This document shows, piece by piece, positions 8,130 through 13,909 of a stretch of DNA of 17,960 bases; within the stretch, counting starts at the first letter, position 1; the number at the start of each line of letters is the position of its first letter. The translations under genes were made by a program, and so were the position numbers. The notes beneath the pieces were generated by a model. It was not told the DNA's origin and ran no database searches. It saw nothing but the letters and a program-made list of their open reading frames with translations. Source of the stretch: Gemmatimonadota bacterium (GTDB lineage Bacteria; Gemmatimonadota; Gemmatimonadetes; JACCXV01; JAHWKZ01); contig DAOWHI010000290.1 in assembly GCA_030641505.1 (NCBI GenBank), forward strand, positions 1-17,960, given 5' to 3'.

Positions 8130-8212
8130 GCCGGGAACCCTGTCAACCCACCCGGGTACGGTTACACGGCGTCATCGTCGTGACAACCGCGGCCCCACGG
8201 TGGTGATGCTCG

Positions 8213-8243
8213 AAAAGCCCCCTCCTCCGGGAGGGGGCTTTTT
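8213..8243 (+). terminator. Strong intrinsic terminator
   Basis: A perfect 13-bp stem: AAAAGCCCCCTCC (8213-8225), TCCG loop, GGAGGGGGCTTTT (8230-8242), running into TTTTT. The A-run on the left arm would give a T-run on the opposite strand, so it could act in both directions. It lies 83 nt after the lipoprotein stop codon and isolates that gene from the dodecin gene. Confidence 0.92.
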
Positions 8244-8255
8244 CACATCCTACCA

Positions 8256-8284
8256 TTGCCGCACGACTCGCCTACCGATACCAT
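8256..8284 (+). promoter_or_regulatory. Weak candidate promoter upstream of dodecin
   Basis: TTGCCG (8256-8261) and TACCAT (8279-8284) are spaced by 17 nt, each matching 4 of 6 sigma70 consensus positions. It follows the terminator and precedes the dodecin gene. The match is modest and could be chance. Confidence 0.28.
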
Positions 8285-8341
8285 CATCCGCGTACCCATT
8301 ATCGTTAATCGACTGTGAGAATCTTGGCCAAGGAGTTACCC

Positions 8342-8551
8342 ATGACGGTTCATAAGGTGATCGAAGTACTGTCGCAATCGGACAAGGGGTGGGCGGAAGC
8401 CGCGCAGGCTGCCGTGACCGAAGCATCCGAGACCGTGAAGGGGATCAAGTCGATCTACATCGAGGAGTTTCAGGGCGTGGTCGAGAACAACAAGATCACT
8501 CAATATCGGGTGAACGCGAAGATCACGTTCGCGGTCGGCGACAACCGGTAG
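8342..8551 (+). CDS. Dodecin family protein, non-canonical ligand site
   Basis: A 69-residue dodecin, a small protein that assembles into hollow dodecamers which store flavins in characterised archaeal and bacterial members. The ATG at 8342 follows AAGGAG (8330-8335) at a 6-nt spacing, which decides it over an upstream in-frame GTG at 8315. Family pattern: KVIEVLSQSDKGWAEAA, ASETVKGI, EEFQGVVENNKI, QYRVNAKITFAVG. Aligned to Halobacterium salinarum dodecin as I remember it, the flavin-stacking Trp36 is Ser37 here and the flavin-contacting Gln55 is Arg56. Flavin binding is therefore doubtful; a calcium-dodecin-like or other role is possible. It appears monocistronic or co-transcribed with the next gene through a UUCG hairpin. 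Confidence 0.9.
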   Translation: MTVHKVIEVLSQSDKGWAEAAQAAVTEASETVKGIKSIYIEEFQGVVENNKITQYRVNAKITFAVGDNR

Positions 8552-8572
8552 CTCGACATCACGGTGACGTTG

Positions 8573-8599
8573 GGAGTCGCCGGCTTCGGCCGGCGCTCC
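8573..8599 (+). terminator. UUCG-tetraloop hairpin between dodecin and PpnN/LOG-like gene
   Basis: GCCGGC, TTCG loop, GCCGGC (8579-8594) extends by one C-G pair and, past a single bulged T, by GGAG with CTCC, giving about 11 pairs. An alternative outer arm TGGGAG (8571-8576) can pair with CTCCCA (8606-8611). No T-run follows, so termination is uncertain; it may be an attenuating or RNA-stabilising hairpin. Confidence 0.5.
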
Positions 8600-8645
8600 G
8601 CGTCGCTCCCACCCTTCACGCTAGCTCTCCACCCATGACGATCTG

Positions 8646-9809
8646 ATGTACATCGAGATCCATACCTCCGCGAAGCTAAAGGAGCACTGGGAACGGGAGC
8701 GCTCGCTCGACTGTGTCGTTTGCCAGAACCTGGACCTTCGGGGCGAGACCGAGTTTCTACTGGCGATCAGCGCCAACGGCGCTGTCTTTCTCGGGTGTCA
8801 GTTCGAGGGGCCAGCGCTCGAGCACATCCTCGATACTTGCGGGCTGGTTTTTCCCCGGCTCAGTGAACGCCTCGAGTTGCCGTTTCAGCCCTATCGGCAC
8901 AGCCTGTACATGGTGCCCGAGCTCATGGCGGGCTTCGATCCTGATAGACCGGCGAGCCTTGCAGATACGGTCGACGGAAAGATCTACACCCGCTTTCAGA
9001 AGTACCGCGGGAGCGACGACCAGCCGACGCCGATCCTCGAAGCGCTCGCCCAGCGGATTCACGACCACTCGATCGATGACGCGTTGTATGAATTCCTGCT
9101 CGAGCACGAGCACGTGGTCGGAATCATGGGTGGCCATCGGATAGAACGCGGCGAGCAGGCGTACCACGACGTCGCATGGATGGCGCGTGAACTCACTCGG
9201 AGCAACATGCTGGTCGCCACCGGCGGCGGCCCGGGGGCGATGGAGGCGGCCAACCTCGGTGCCTGGTTGGCACCGTACAACGATCACGCGCTCGATGTAG
9301 CGATCGAGGTTCTCACCCCGTCACCCGCATTTGACGACGACCCCGGCGGCTATGTCGCGTACGGCTTCAAGGTCCTCGACCGGCTGGCCGGTACTGACTC
9401 GCCGAACGACTCAGCCGGCGCTCCCAGCCTCGCCGTCCCGACCTGGTTCTACGGTCACGAACCAACCAACGTGTTCTCGACTCACATCGCCAAGTACTTC
9501 GCTAACTCGATCCGTGAAGATGGTTTGGTCGGGATCGCCACCCACGGCATCGTGTTCGCGCCCGGGAAGGCCGGGACTGTGCAGGAGATCTTTCAGGACG
9601 CCACCCAGAACTACTACGGCACCTGCAAGGTCATAAGCCCGATGGTGCTGTTCGGTAAGGAATATTGGACCGACGAGCTGCCGGTCGCTCAGATCCTGCA
9701 ACGTTTGGGCGAGGGAAAGGCGATGGGAGAGTTGATCACCATCGAGGACGACCCGGAACGAATCGTCGAGTTCCTAAAGCAACACACACCGGTCGACGCG
9801 CACCGCTAG
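8646..9809 (+). CDS. PpnN/LOG-like Rossmann-fold nucleotide-binding protein
   Basis: A 387-residue protein related to the LOG/TIGR00730 and PpnN (YgdH) superfamily, whose members hydrolyse the N-glycosidic bond of nucleoside 5'-monophosphates. The Rossmann core starts near residue 155 (VVGIMGGHRIERG). It contains TGGGPGAMEAANLGA (192-206), closer to PpnN's GPGAMEAP than to LOG's GGGxxGLMG, and PGKAGTVQE (306-314), equivalent to the PGGxGTxxE active-site loop. The second Gly of that loop is Lys here, which is unusual. The first roughly 150 residues are not recognisable. They contain Cys23, Cys26, Cys51 and Cys65. No Shine-Dalgarno is evident before ATG 8646. The TAG stop shares four bases with the stop of the convergent murQ. 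Catalytic activity is inferred and not certain. Confidence 0.75.
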   Translation: MYIEIHTSAKLKEHWERERSLDCVVCQNLDLRGETEFLLAISANGAVFLGCQFEGPALEHILDTCGLVFPRLSERLELPFQPYRHSLYMVPELMAGFDPDRPASLADTVDGKIYTRFQKYRGSDDQPTPILEALAQRIHDHSIDDALYEFLLEHEHVVGIMGGHRIERGEQAYHDVAWMARELTRSNMLVATGGGPGAMEAANLGAWLAPYNDHALDVAIEVLTPSPAFDDDPGGYVAYGFKVLDRLAGTDSPNDSAGAPSLAVPTWFYGHEPTNVFSTHIAKYFANSIREDGLVGIATHGIVFAPGKAGTVQEIFQDATQNYYGTCKVISPMVLFGKEYWTDELPVAQILQRLGEGKAMGELITIEDDPERIVEFLKQHTPVDAHR

Positions 9810-10708
9810 CTCCACACTGGACGCAAAAACCCGTCGGCTTCTTCGAGCATCCGCTCCGCGGTTGAACGGTCGACTTTTCTTCTGTGCATGACGAGCGCTG
9901 TCTTTACGCGCCCGTCGGCCGCTGCCAGCAGCTTTCCCGCATCCTCGTACGACACGCCCAAGAGCCCGCGCAGGATTCGGCGACCGCGGTCCTCGAGCTT
10001 GGCAGACGTCACCCGCAGATCGACCATCAAGTTCCCGTAGGTCTTGCCGAGACGCACCATCGCCGCGGTAGTGATCATGTTGAGCACCAGCTTGGTCGCG
10101 GTGCCGGCCTTCATGCGGGTCGAGCCAGCGATCACCTCGGCCTCAGTAAGCGGCGCGATCACGACGTCGACCTGATCGGCAATGGGGATCTCGTCGGGAG
10201 GGATCGACGTCAGAAAGATCGTCCTGGCCCCGCGATTGATCGACTCGCGCAATCCGCCGATCACGAACGGCGTCGTCGAACCGGCCGCGATTCCGACAAT
10301 GACATCGTCGGCGCCGACCATGCGGTCAGCGACCGCGTCCGCGCCATCGCTTTCAGAGTCTTCCGCTCCTTCGACAGACCGTACGAGCGCCGCTTCCCCA
10401 CCGGCCATGATCGCCTGAACCCGCTCGGGGTCCGAACCGAACGTCGGCGGACACTCGGCCGCGTCGAGCGTTCCCAATCGGCCGCTGGTCCCGGCCCCGA
10501 TGTAGATCAGCCGACCGCCGCGCCGAAACGCCGCCACCACCAGGTCGACCGCACGGCCGACTGGCTCCAGCACTTCACCGACCGCCTCCAGAGCACGGTG
10601 GTCTTCGGCGTGAATTAGGTCGAGGATCGCCACCACATCGAGGGTATCGATGTCGGCGGTCCGGGGATTGATCTTCTCGGTGAGAAGGTGCGACCGATCG
10701 CGACTCAA
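9806..10708 (-). CDS. murQ: N-acetylmuramic acid 6-phosphate etherase MurQ
   Basis: MurQ removes the lactyl ether of MurNAc-6-phosphate to give GlcNAc-6-phosphate and D-lactate, the cytoplasmic step after AnmK. The 300-residue length matches the family. Signatures are TEKINPRT (10-17), an SIS sugar-phosphate domain from about 55 to 220 with IGAGTSGRLGTLDAAECPPTFG, and GIAAGSTTPFV, SVEGAED and STRMKAGTATKLVLNM. Glu85 and Glu116 correspond to the catalytic glutamates of E. coli MurQ. The only in-frame start after the upstream stop is TTG at 10708, which overlaps the stop of the preceding 36-codon ORF (TTGA), so translation is probably coupled. The gene is last in an operon with a YkvI-type protein and cystathionine beta-synthase, away from anmK. 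Confidence 0.94.
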   Translation of the reverse strand: MSRDRSHLLTEKINPRTADIDTLDVVAILDLIHAEDHRALEAVGEVLEPVGRAVDLVVAAFRRGGRLIYIGAGTSGRLGTLDAAECPPTFGSDPERVQAIMAGGEAALVRSVEGAEDSESDGADAVADRMVGADDVIVGIAAGSTTPFVIGGLRESINRGARTIFLTSIPPDEIPIADQVDVVIAPLTEAEVIAGSTRMKAGTATKLVLNMITTAAMVRLGKTYGNLMVDLRVTSAKLEDRGRRILRGLLGVSYEDAGKLLAAADGRVKTALVMHRRKVDRSTAERMLEEADGFLRPVWS

Positions 10709-10815
10709 GGAAAGTCGAGCGCCGGTGGTCCACCAGGCGCGGCCGGGCTGCTTTCATCGCCGCACACAGCTGTCAGTAATAGTCCAAGTACGGCGAGGCC
10801 GATTGTCGCTCTCAT
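10705..10815 (-). CDS. 36-residue lipoprotein-like small ORF
   Basis: A small ORF between cystathionine beta-synthase and murQ. It starts at ATG 10815 inside an ATGA overlap with the upstream stop and ends in a TTGA overlap with the murQ start. A GGAGG at 10822-10826 stands 6 nt before the ATG. The peptide has MRAT, a hydrophobic stretch (IGLAVLGLLLTAV) and Cys18, then a Ser/Pro/Ala/Gly tail (GDESSPAAPGG). This looks like a lipoprotein signal with almost no mature domain, comparable in size to entericidin-type lipoproteins. The lipobox is not canonical (Thr at -3, Val at -1), so lipidation is uncertain. It may be a real small envelope protein, a coupling leader for murQ, or the remnant of a longer lipoprotein. 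Confidence 0.6.
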   Translation of the reverse strand: MRATIGLAVLGLLLTAVCGDESSPAAPGGPPALDFP

Positions 10816-12221
10816 TGTTGGCCTCCGTTGGTCGAGTAGTAAAGCACATCGAATTTGGTGAGGATGCCGACGAACTGCCCGCCGCGACGTACCAGGAGCG
10901 CGTTCTCCCCGGCTGTCAGATGCTCGATCACCGACTTCATGCTGGCGTCCTCCTCGACCGCCGTGAACGGCGCTTCGAGATAACCCGTGAGCGGCTTGTC
11001 GAGCGCCTCCGGCTCGGACAACACACGGCTTAGCAGCGTCCCCTCGGACAGCGTCCCCTTTTGCTCCCCGTTCTCGATCACCGGGATCTGACTCACGTGG
11101 TACTGTTCCATGAGGTTGAGCGCATCGCGCACTGTGCCCGTGCAATCGATCTTGATCAGCATCGGCACGTCCTCGCGGATCTTTCGCTCGAGCAGGTAGC
11201 CAACCTCGATCCGCTCATCGCCGAGCATTCGGTTCTCTCGCATCCACTCGTCGGAGTGGAACTTCGACAGATATCGCTCACCGAGATCGCAAAGCAGTGC
11301 GACGACGCAGTGGTCGGAATCGTTGAGCTCACGCGCCACGTCCAGCGCCACGGTCACGATCGTACCGGTGGAGCCGCCGACAAACAGCCCTTCGTCCCGG
11401 GTCAGTCGGCGCGCCATTCGGAACGCTTGCTCGTCGCTTACGTTGCGAACCTCGTCCACGTACTCGACATCGAGCGCGCCAGGGACCTTGTCCATCCCCA
11501 CGCCTTCGACCATGTACGTCTTCCCCTCGCCGACGACGCCAGTCTCCTTGTACTCCTTCAAGATCGAACCGACCGGGTCGGCGACGACGATCCGAACGTC
11601 CGGGTTTTGCTCCTTCAGGAACCGCCCGGTGCCGCTAATCGTCCCGCCGGTCGCGGCGCCCGCCACTAGCACCGCAATCTTGCCCTGTGTCTGCTCCCAG
11701 ATCTCAGGCCCGGTCGTCACGTAGTGTGCATCGGTGTTGGCGCGATTGTAGAACTGATTGGCAAACACCGCGTTCGGCGTGTCTTCGGCGATCTGTCTGG
11801 CGGTGTTGACGTAGTAGTCGGGGTGGTCGGGCGGCACCGCGGTCGGGGTGATGACGATCCGGGCGCCAAACGCGCGCAACAACCGGATCTTTTCCCCACT
11901 CATCTTGTCGGGCAGCGCGAACACCGTCTTGTACCCTTTGATCGTGGCCGCCATCGCGAGCGCTACACCGGTGTTACCGGCAGTCGCTTCGACGATCGTT
12001 CCACCCGGTTTCAGGTCGCCGGCCTTCTCGGCCGCTTCGATGATCGCCACACCGATCCGGTCTTTGACCGAACCGCCCGGGCTCAGGTACTCGGCCTTGC
12101 CATAGACCGGCGTCCGGATGCCCTGGGTAACGCGATTGAGCTTTATGAGTGGAGTGTTCCCCAGCCCTTCGAGGATGTTGTCGAAGACGCCCCGACTGGG
12201 GTCATGGAGGTCGAGCGGCAT
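10812..12221 (-). CDS. cbs: Cystathionine beta-synthase with C-terminal CBS domain pair
   Basis: A fold-type II PLP enzyme that would join serine and homocysteine into cystathionine (or act as O-acetylserine sulfhydrylase) in the cytosol. From ATG 12221 it has 469 residues. GLGNTPLIKLNRV is near 19-31. The PLP lysine is Lys53 in SPGGSVKDRIG, the Asn loop is TAGNTG (80-85), and the phosphate cup is GAATGGT. VEGVGMDKVP resembles CBS more than CysK. Two CBS domains from about 345 to the end (VRDALNLMEQYHVSQIPVI; MKSVIEHLTAGENALLVRRGG) suggest adenosyl-ligand regulation. A TTG four codons earlier (12233) is an alternative start. It follows the membrane protein gene by 24 nt and overlaps the next ORF. 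Distinction from a CBS-domain cysteine synthase is likely but not proven. Confidence 0.88.
   Translation of the reverse strand: MPLDLHDPSRGVFDNILEGLGNTPLIKLNRVTQGIRTPVYGKAEYLSPGGSVKDRIGVAIIEAAEKAGDLKPGGTIVEATAGNTGVALAMAATIKGYKTVFALPDKMSGEKIRLLRAFGARIVITPTAVPPDHPDYYVNTARQIAEDTPNAVFANQFYNRANTDAHYVTTGPEIWEQTQGKIAVLVAGAATGGTISGTGRFLKEQNPDVRIVVADPVGSILKEYKETGVVGEGKTYMVEGVGMDKVPGALDVEYVDEVRNVSDEQAFRMARRLTRDEGLFVGGSTGTIVTVALDVARELNDSDHCVVALLCDLGERYLSKFHSDEWMRENRMLGDERIEVGYLLERKIREDVPMLIKIDCTGTVRDALNLMEQYHVSQIPVIENGEQKGTLSEGTLLSRVLSEPEALDKPLTGYLEAPFTAVEEDASMKSVIEHLTAGENALLVRRGGQFVGILTKFDVLYYSTNGGQQ
10822..10826 (-). promoter_or_regulatory. Shine-Dalgarno GGAGG for the 36-residue ORF
   Basis: On the minus strand GGAGG lies inside the 3' end of the cystathionine beta-synthase gene, 6 nt before ATG 10815. 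It is a better site than most genes here have, and is the main evidence that the small ORF is translated. Confidence 0.6.
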
Positions 12222-12245
12222 GTTGATAGCCAAGGTATGGCGGGG

Positions 12246-13349
12246 TTATCGAGCGAGCAAGCCATCCTGGGGCCGCCGAATCCTCCACGCCCCCAGCGTG
12301 AGCAGCGGGACTACCAGTACCACAATGAAGAACCAGGTCATGAAACCGTATCCCTTGGCGATCAACGCGATGATCCCGAATCGCGACAGCAGCCAGCCGG
12401 CAGAGAGCAAAACCGCCGCCACCAGGGGTCTCAACCGGCGCGGCATCTCGGCTCCGTGCGTTCGGTACACGGTGGCGATCCGCTCGTTGAATGCATGGAT
12501 GAGTCCAGTACCGGTCTCGATCAGCGTACCAAACAGCATGATCTGGTACACAATCTGGAAAGGTCGCGAACCGAGTCCCTCGAGCACGAAGTTGGCCGGG
12601 ACCGGGCGCTCGAGGATCGCGGGGTACTGACCCACCATCGCAAGCAGAAACAACACAGCTGGAATCGTCCCGATCGGCCCAGCGAGCAGACCAGCGGTCA
12701 AGGCTTCCCGTCGGGTCTCGATGTGCGCGGTCGCGAACAGCATCGCCGGAACGAGGGCTATGCCGAGCGCCGAGTAGCGCAGGCCCGACAACAACCATCC
12801 CTCGTGCATCTCACCCGACACGAGATGCGACCGAATCACCGGTCCGAAGCTCACCAGGCTCCAGACGAACATGGCGATAAACACACCGTAGAGAACAAAC
12901 GACCAGGCCGACATCGCACCCTCGATCACCCGCGTCCCGCGAAAGACGAGGAAGCCAATCGCCAGCAACAGCCCGACTCCGCCGACCGCGGGCGGCAAGC
13001 CGAACGTCTCCGAGAGAAAATGGCCCGCTGCCGATCCAATCACGGCGACGATCAACAAGATCGAAACGAGATAGCCGATCTCGTAGACGAACCATGCCGG
13101 CCCGAGCAACTGTTTCAGGAACGCGCGGTAGTCGTAGCTCTTCGTCTGCCGTGCCAGCTCGAACGCGACCGCGCACGCCAGGCTAGTGATGATCGTCGCC
13201 GGAAGAAGCAACCCCAGGAGGCCGCCCAACGGGCCGAAGTGCAGGAAGAACTCGACGATCTCCCGGCCCGTGCCATATCCGCCAGCGACGATGATCGATT
13301 GGAAAACCAGGCCCGGTAATAGATATCGTTGAAACCAGGACGACTTCAT
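12246..13349 (-). CDS. YkvI-type integral membrane protein
   Basis: A 367-residue inner-membrane protein with about ten hydrophobic segments, resembling the uncharacterised YkvI family, which is distantly related to amino-acid/cation transporters with a LeuT-like fold. The N-terminus YLLPGLVFQSIIVAGGYGTGREI carries the glycine-rich unwound first helix typical of this group. LYGVFIAMFVWSLVSF and MLFGTLIETGTGLIHAFNERI are further recognisable segments. The ATG at 13349 has no strong ribosome binding site. It is the first gene of the operon with cystathionine beta-synthase, the small ORF and murQ. Transport of a sulfur amino acid or other small solute would suit the neighbour but is only a guess. 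A TATACT on the minus strand at 13359-13364 is a possible -10 with no good -35. Confidence 0.78.
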   Translation of the reverse strand: MKSSWFQRYLLPGLVFQSIIVAGGYGTGREIVEFFLHFGPLGGLLGLLLPATIITSLACAVAFELARQTKSYDYRAFLKQLLGPAWFVYEIGYLVSILLIVAVIGSAAGHFLSETFGLPPAVGGVGLLLAIGFLVFRGTRVIEGAMSAWSFVLYGVFIAMFVWSLVSFGPVIRSHLVSGEMHEGWLLSGLRYSALGIALVPAMLFATAHIETRREALTAGLLAGPIGTIPAVLFLLAMVGQYPAILERPVPANFVLEGLGSRPFQIVYQIMLFGTLIETGTGLIHAFNERIATVYRTHGAEMPRRLRPLVAAVLLSAGWLLSRFGIIALIAKGYGFMTWFFIVVLVVPLLTLGAWRIRRPQDGLLAR

Positions 13350-13418
13350 TGGCCGCAGAGTATAGGACGTGTGATGTCTTGGGTTCTAGAGGATATCGCG
13401 AAGCGGTTGCGGTTGTCC

Positions 13419-13451
13419 TTGACAGGAGAAGCGGCTATCGTGTAATATAAT
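13419..13451 (+). promoter_or_regulatory. Sigma70-like promoter for the ribbon-helix-helix-like gene
   Basis: TTGACA (13419-13424) is a perfect -35. Downstream, overlapping -10 candidates are TGTAAT (13441-13446, 16-nt spacer, 5/6 match) and TAATAT (13443-13448, 18-nt spacer); a perfect TATAAT at 13446-13451 would need a 21-nt spacer. The AT-rich tract stands out from its GC-rich surroundings. Confidence 0.68.
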
Positions 13452-13454
13452 TAC
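13442..13454. promoter_or_regulatory. Inverted repeat over the -10 region, possible operator
   Basis: GTAAT (13442-13446), a 3-nt ATA centre and ATTAC (13450-13454) form a perfect short palindrome that coincides with the -10 region. Its position would let a bound repressor block the promoter. The downstream gene encodes a ribbon-helix-helix-like protein, so autoregulation is possible. Palindromes of 5 bp also arise by chance. Confidence 0.4.
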
Positions 13455-13491
13455 GTCACACTCGTAAGACTATTCATCCAGGAGGATACCG

Positions 13492-13899
13492 ATGGCTAAA
13501 ACCACTGCCAATCTTTGGGATACGATCCGTACGGAGCTGAAGGAGCATGGCGTCGACCTCGATCAACTGTGCGGGGAAAAGCTCGACCCAAAGAAGATCA
13601 AGGTCGTCTGCCTCTGTTCGGGGATGCGCGAGAGCCTGAGCGAGCTCGGCGATGCGATCCGCGACAAAGTCGTCATGGTCCGGGTCGATGAGGAGACGAG
13701 CGAAGAACTCGACGCTTGGGTCGAGACCGAGGTCGTCAAAAGTCGCTCCGAAGCGGCCGCGCTCTTCATCCGCGAAGGGCTCAAAGTACGGGCCGATGAG
13801 TTGGCCCAGCTCAAAGACGCCCTCCGCGACGTCGAGCGCGCCAAGGACAACCTCCGGCACAAGGCTCGCGACGTGTTCAACGGCGCGGAAATCGGGTGA
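13492..13899 (+). CDS. Small protein with ribbon-helix-helix-like domain
   Basis: A 135-residue protein I do not recognise by name. The ATG at 13492 follows AGGAGG (13480-13485) at ideal spacing, so expression may be high. Residues 61-97 read as a CopG/Arc-type ribbon-helix-helix: a strand (VVMVRVD), a first helix (EETSEELDAWVETE) and a second helix led by SRSEAAALFIREGLK. The N-terminal 60 residues are a separate segment with Cys27, Cys40 and Cys42 (KKIKVVCLCSGM). Residues 101-127 are charged and heptad-like (DELAQLKDALRDVERAKDNL), probably a coiled coil for oligomerisation. RHH proteins usually bind operator DNA as dimers, and a palindrome lies over this gene's own promoter. It ends 10 nt from the convergent typA stop. 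No partner toxin gene is adjacent. Confidence 0.75.
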   Translation: MAKTTANLWDTIRTELKEHGVDLDQLCGEKLDPKKIKVVCLCSGMRESLSELGDAIRDKVVMVRVDEETSEELDAWVETEVVKSRSEAAALFIREGLKVRADELAQLKDALRDVERAKDNLRHKARDVFNGAEIG

Positions 13900-13909
13900 G
13901 CTGAGTTCG

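Noticed and set aside
11724..13319. 531-codon plus-strand open frame opposite cystathionine beta-synthase and the YkvI-type gene
   Set aside because: Composition is extremely rich in Arg, His, Gln and Asp with no domain, and it lies antisense to two well-supported genes. It is a typical GC-rich shadow frame.
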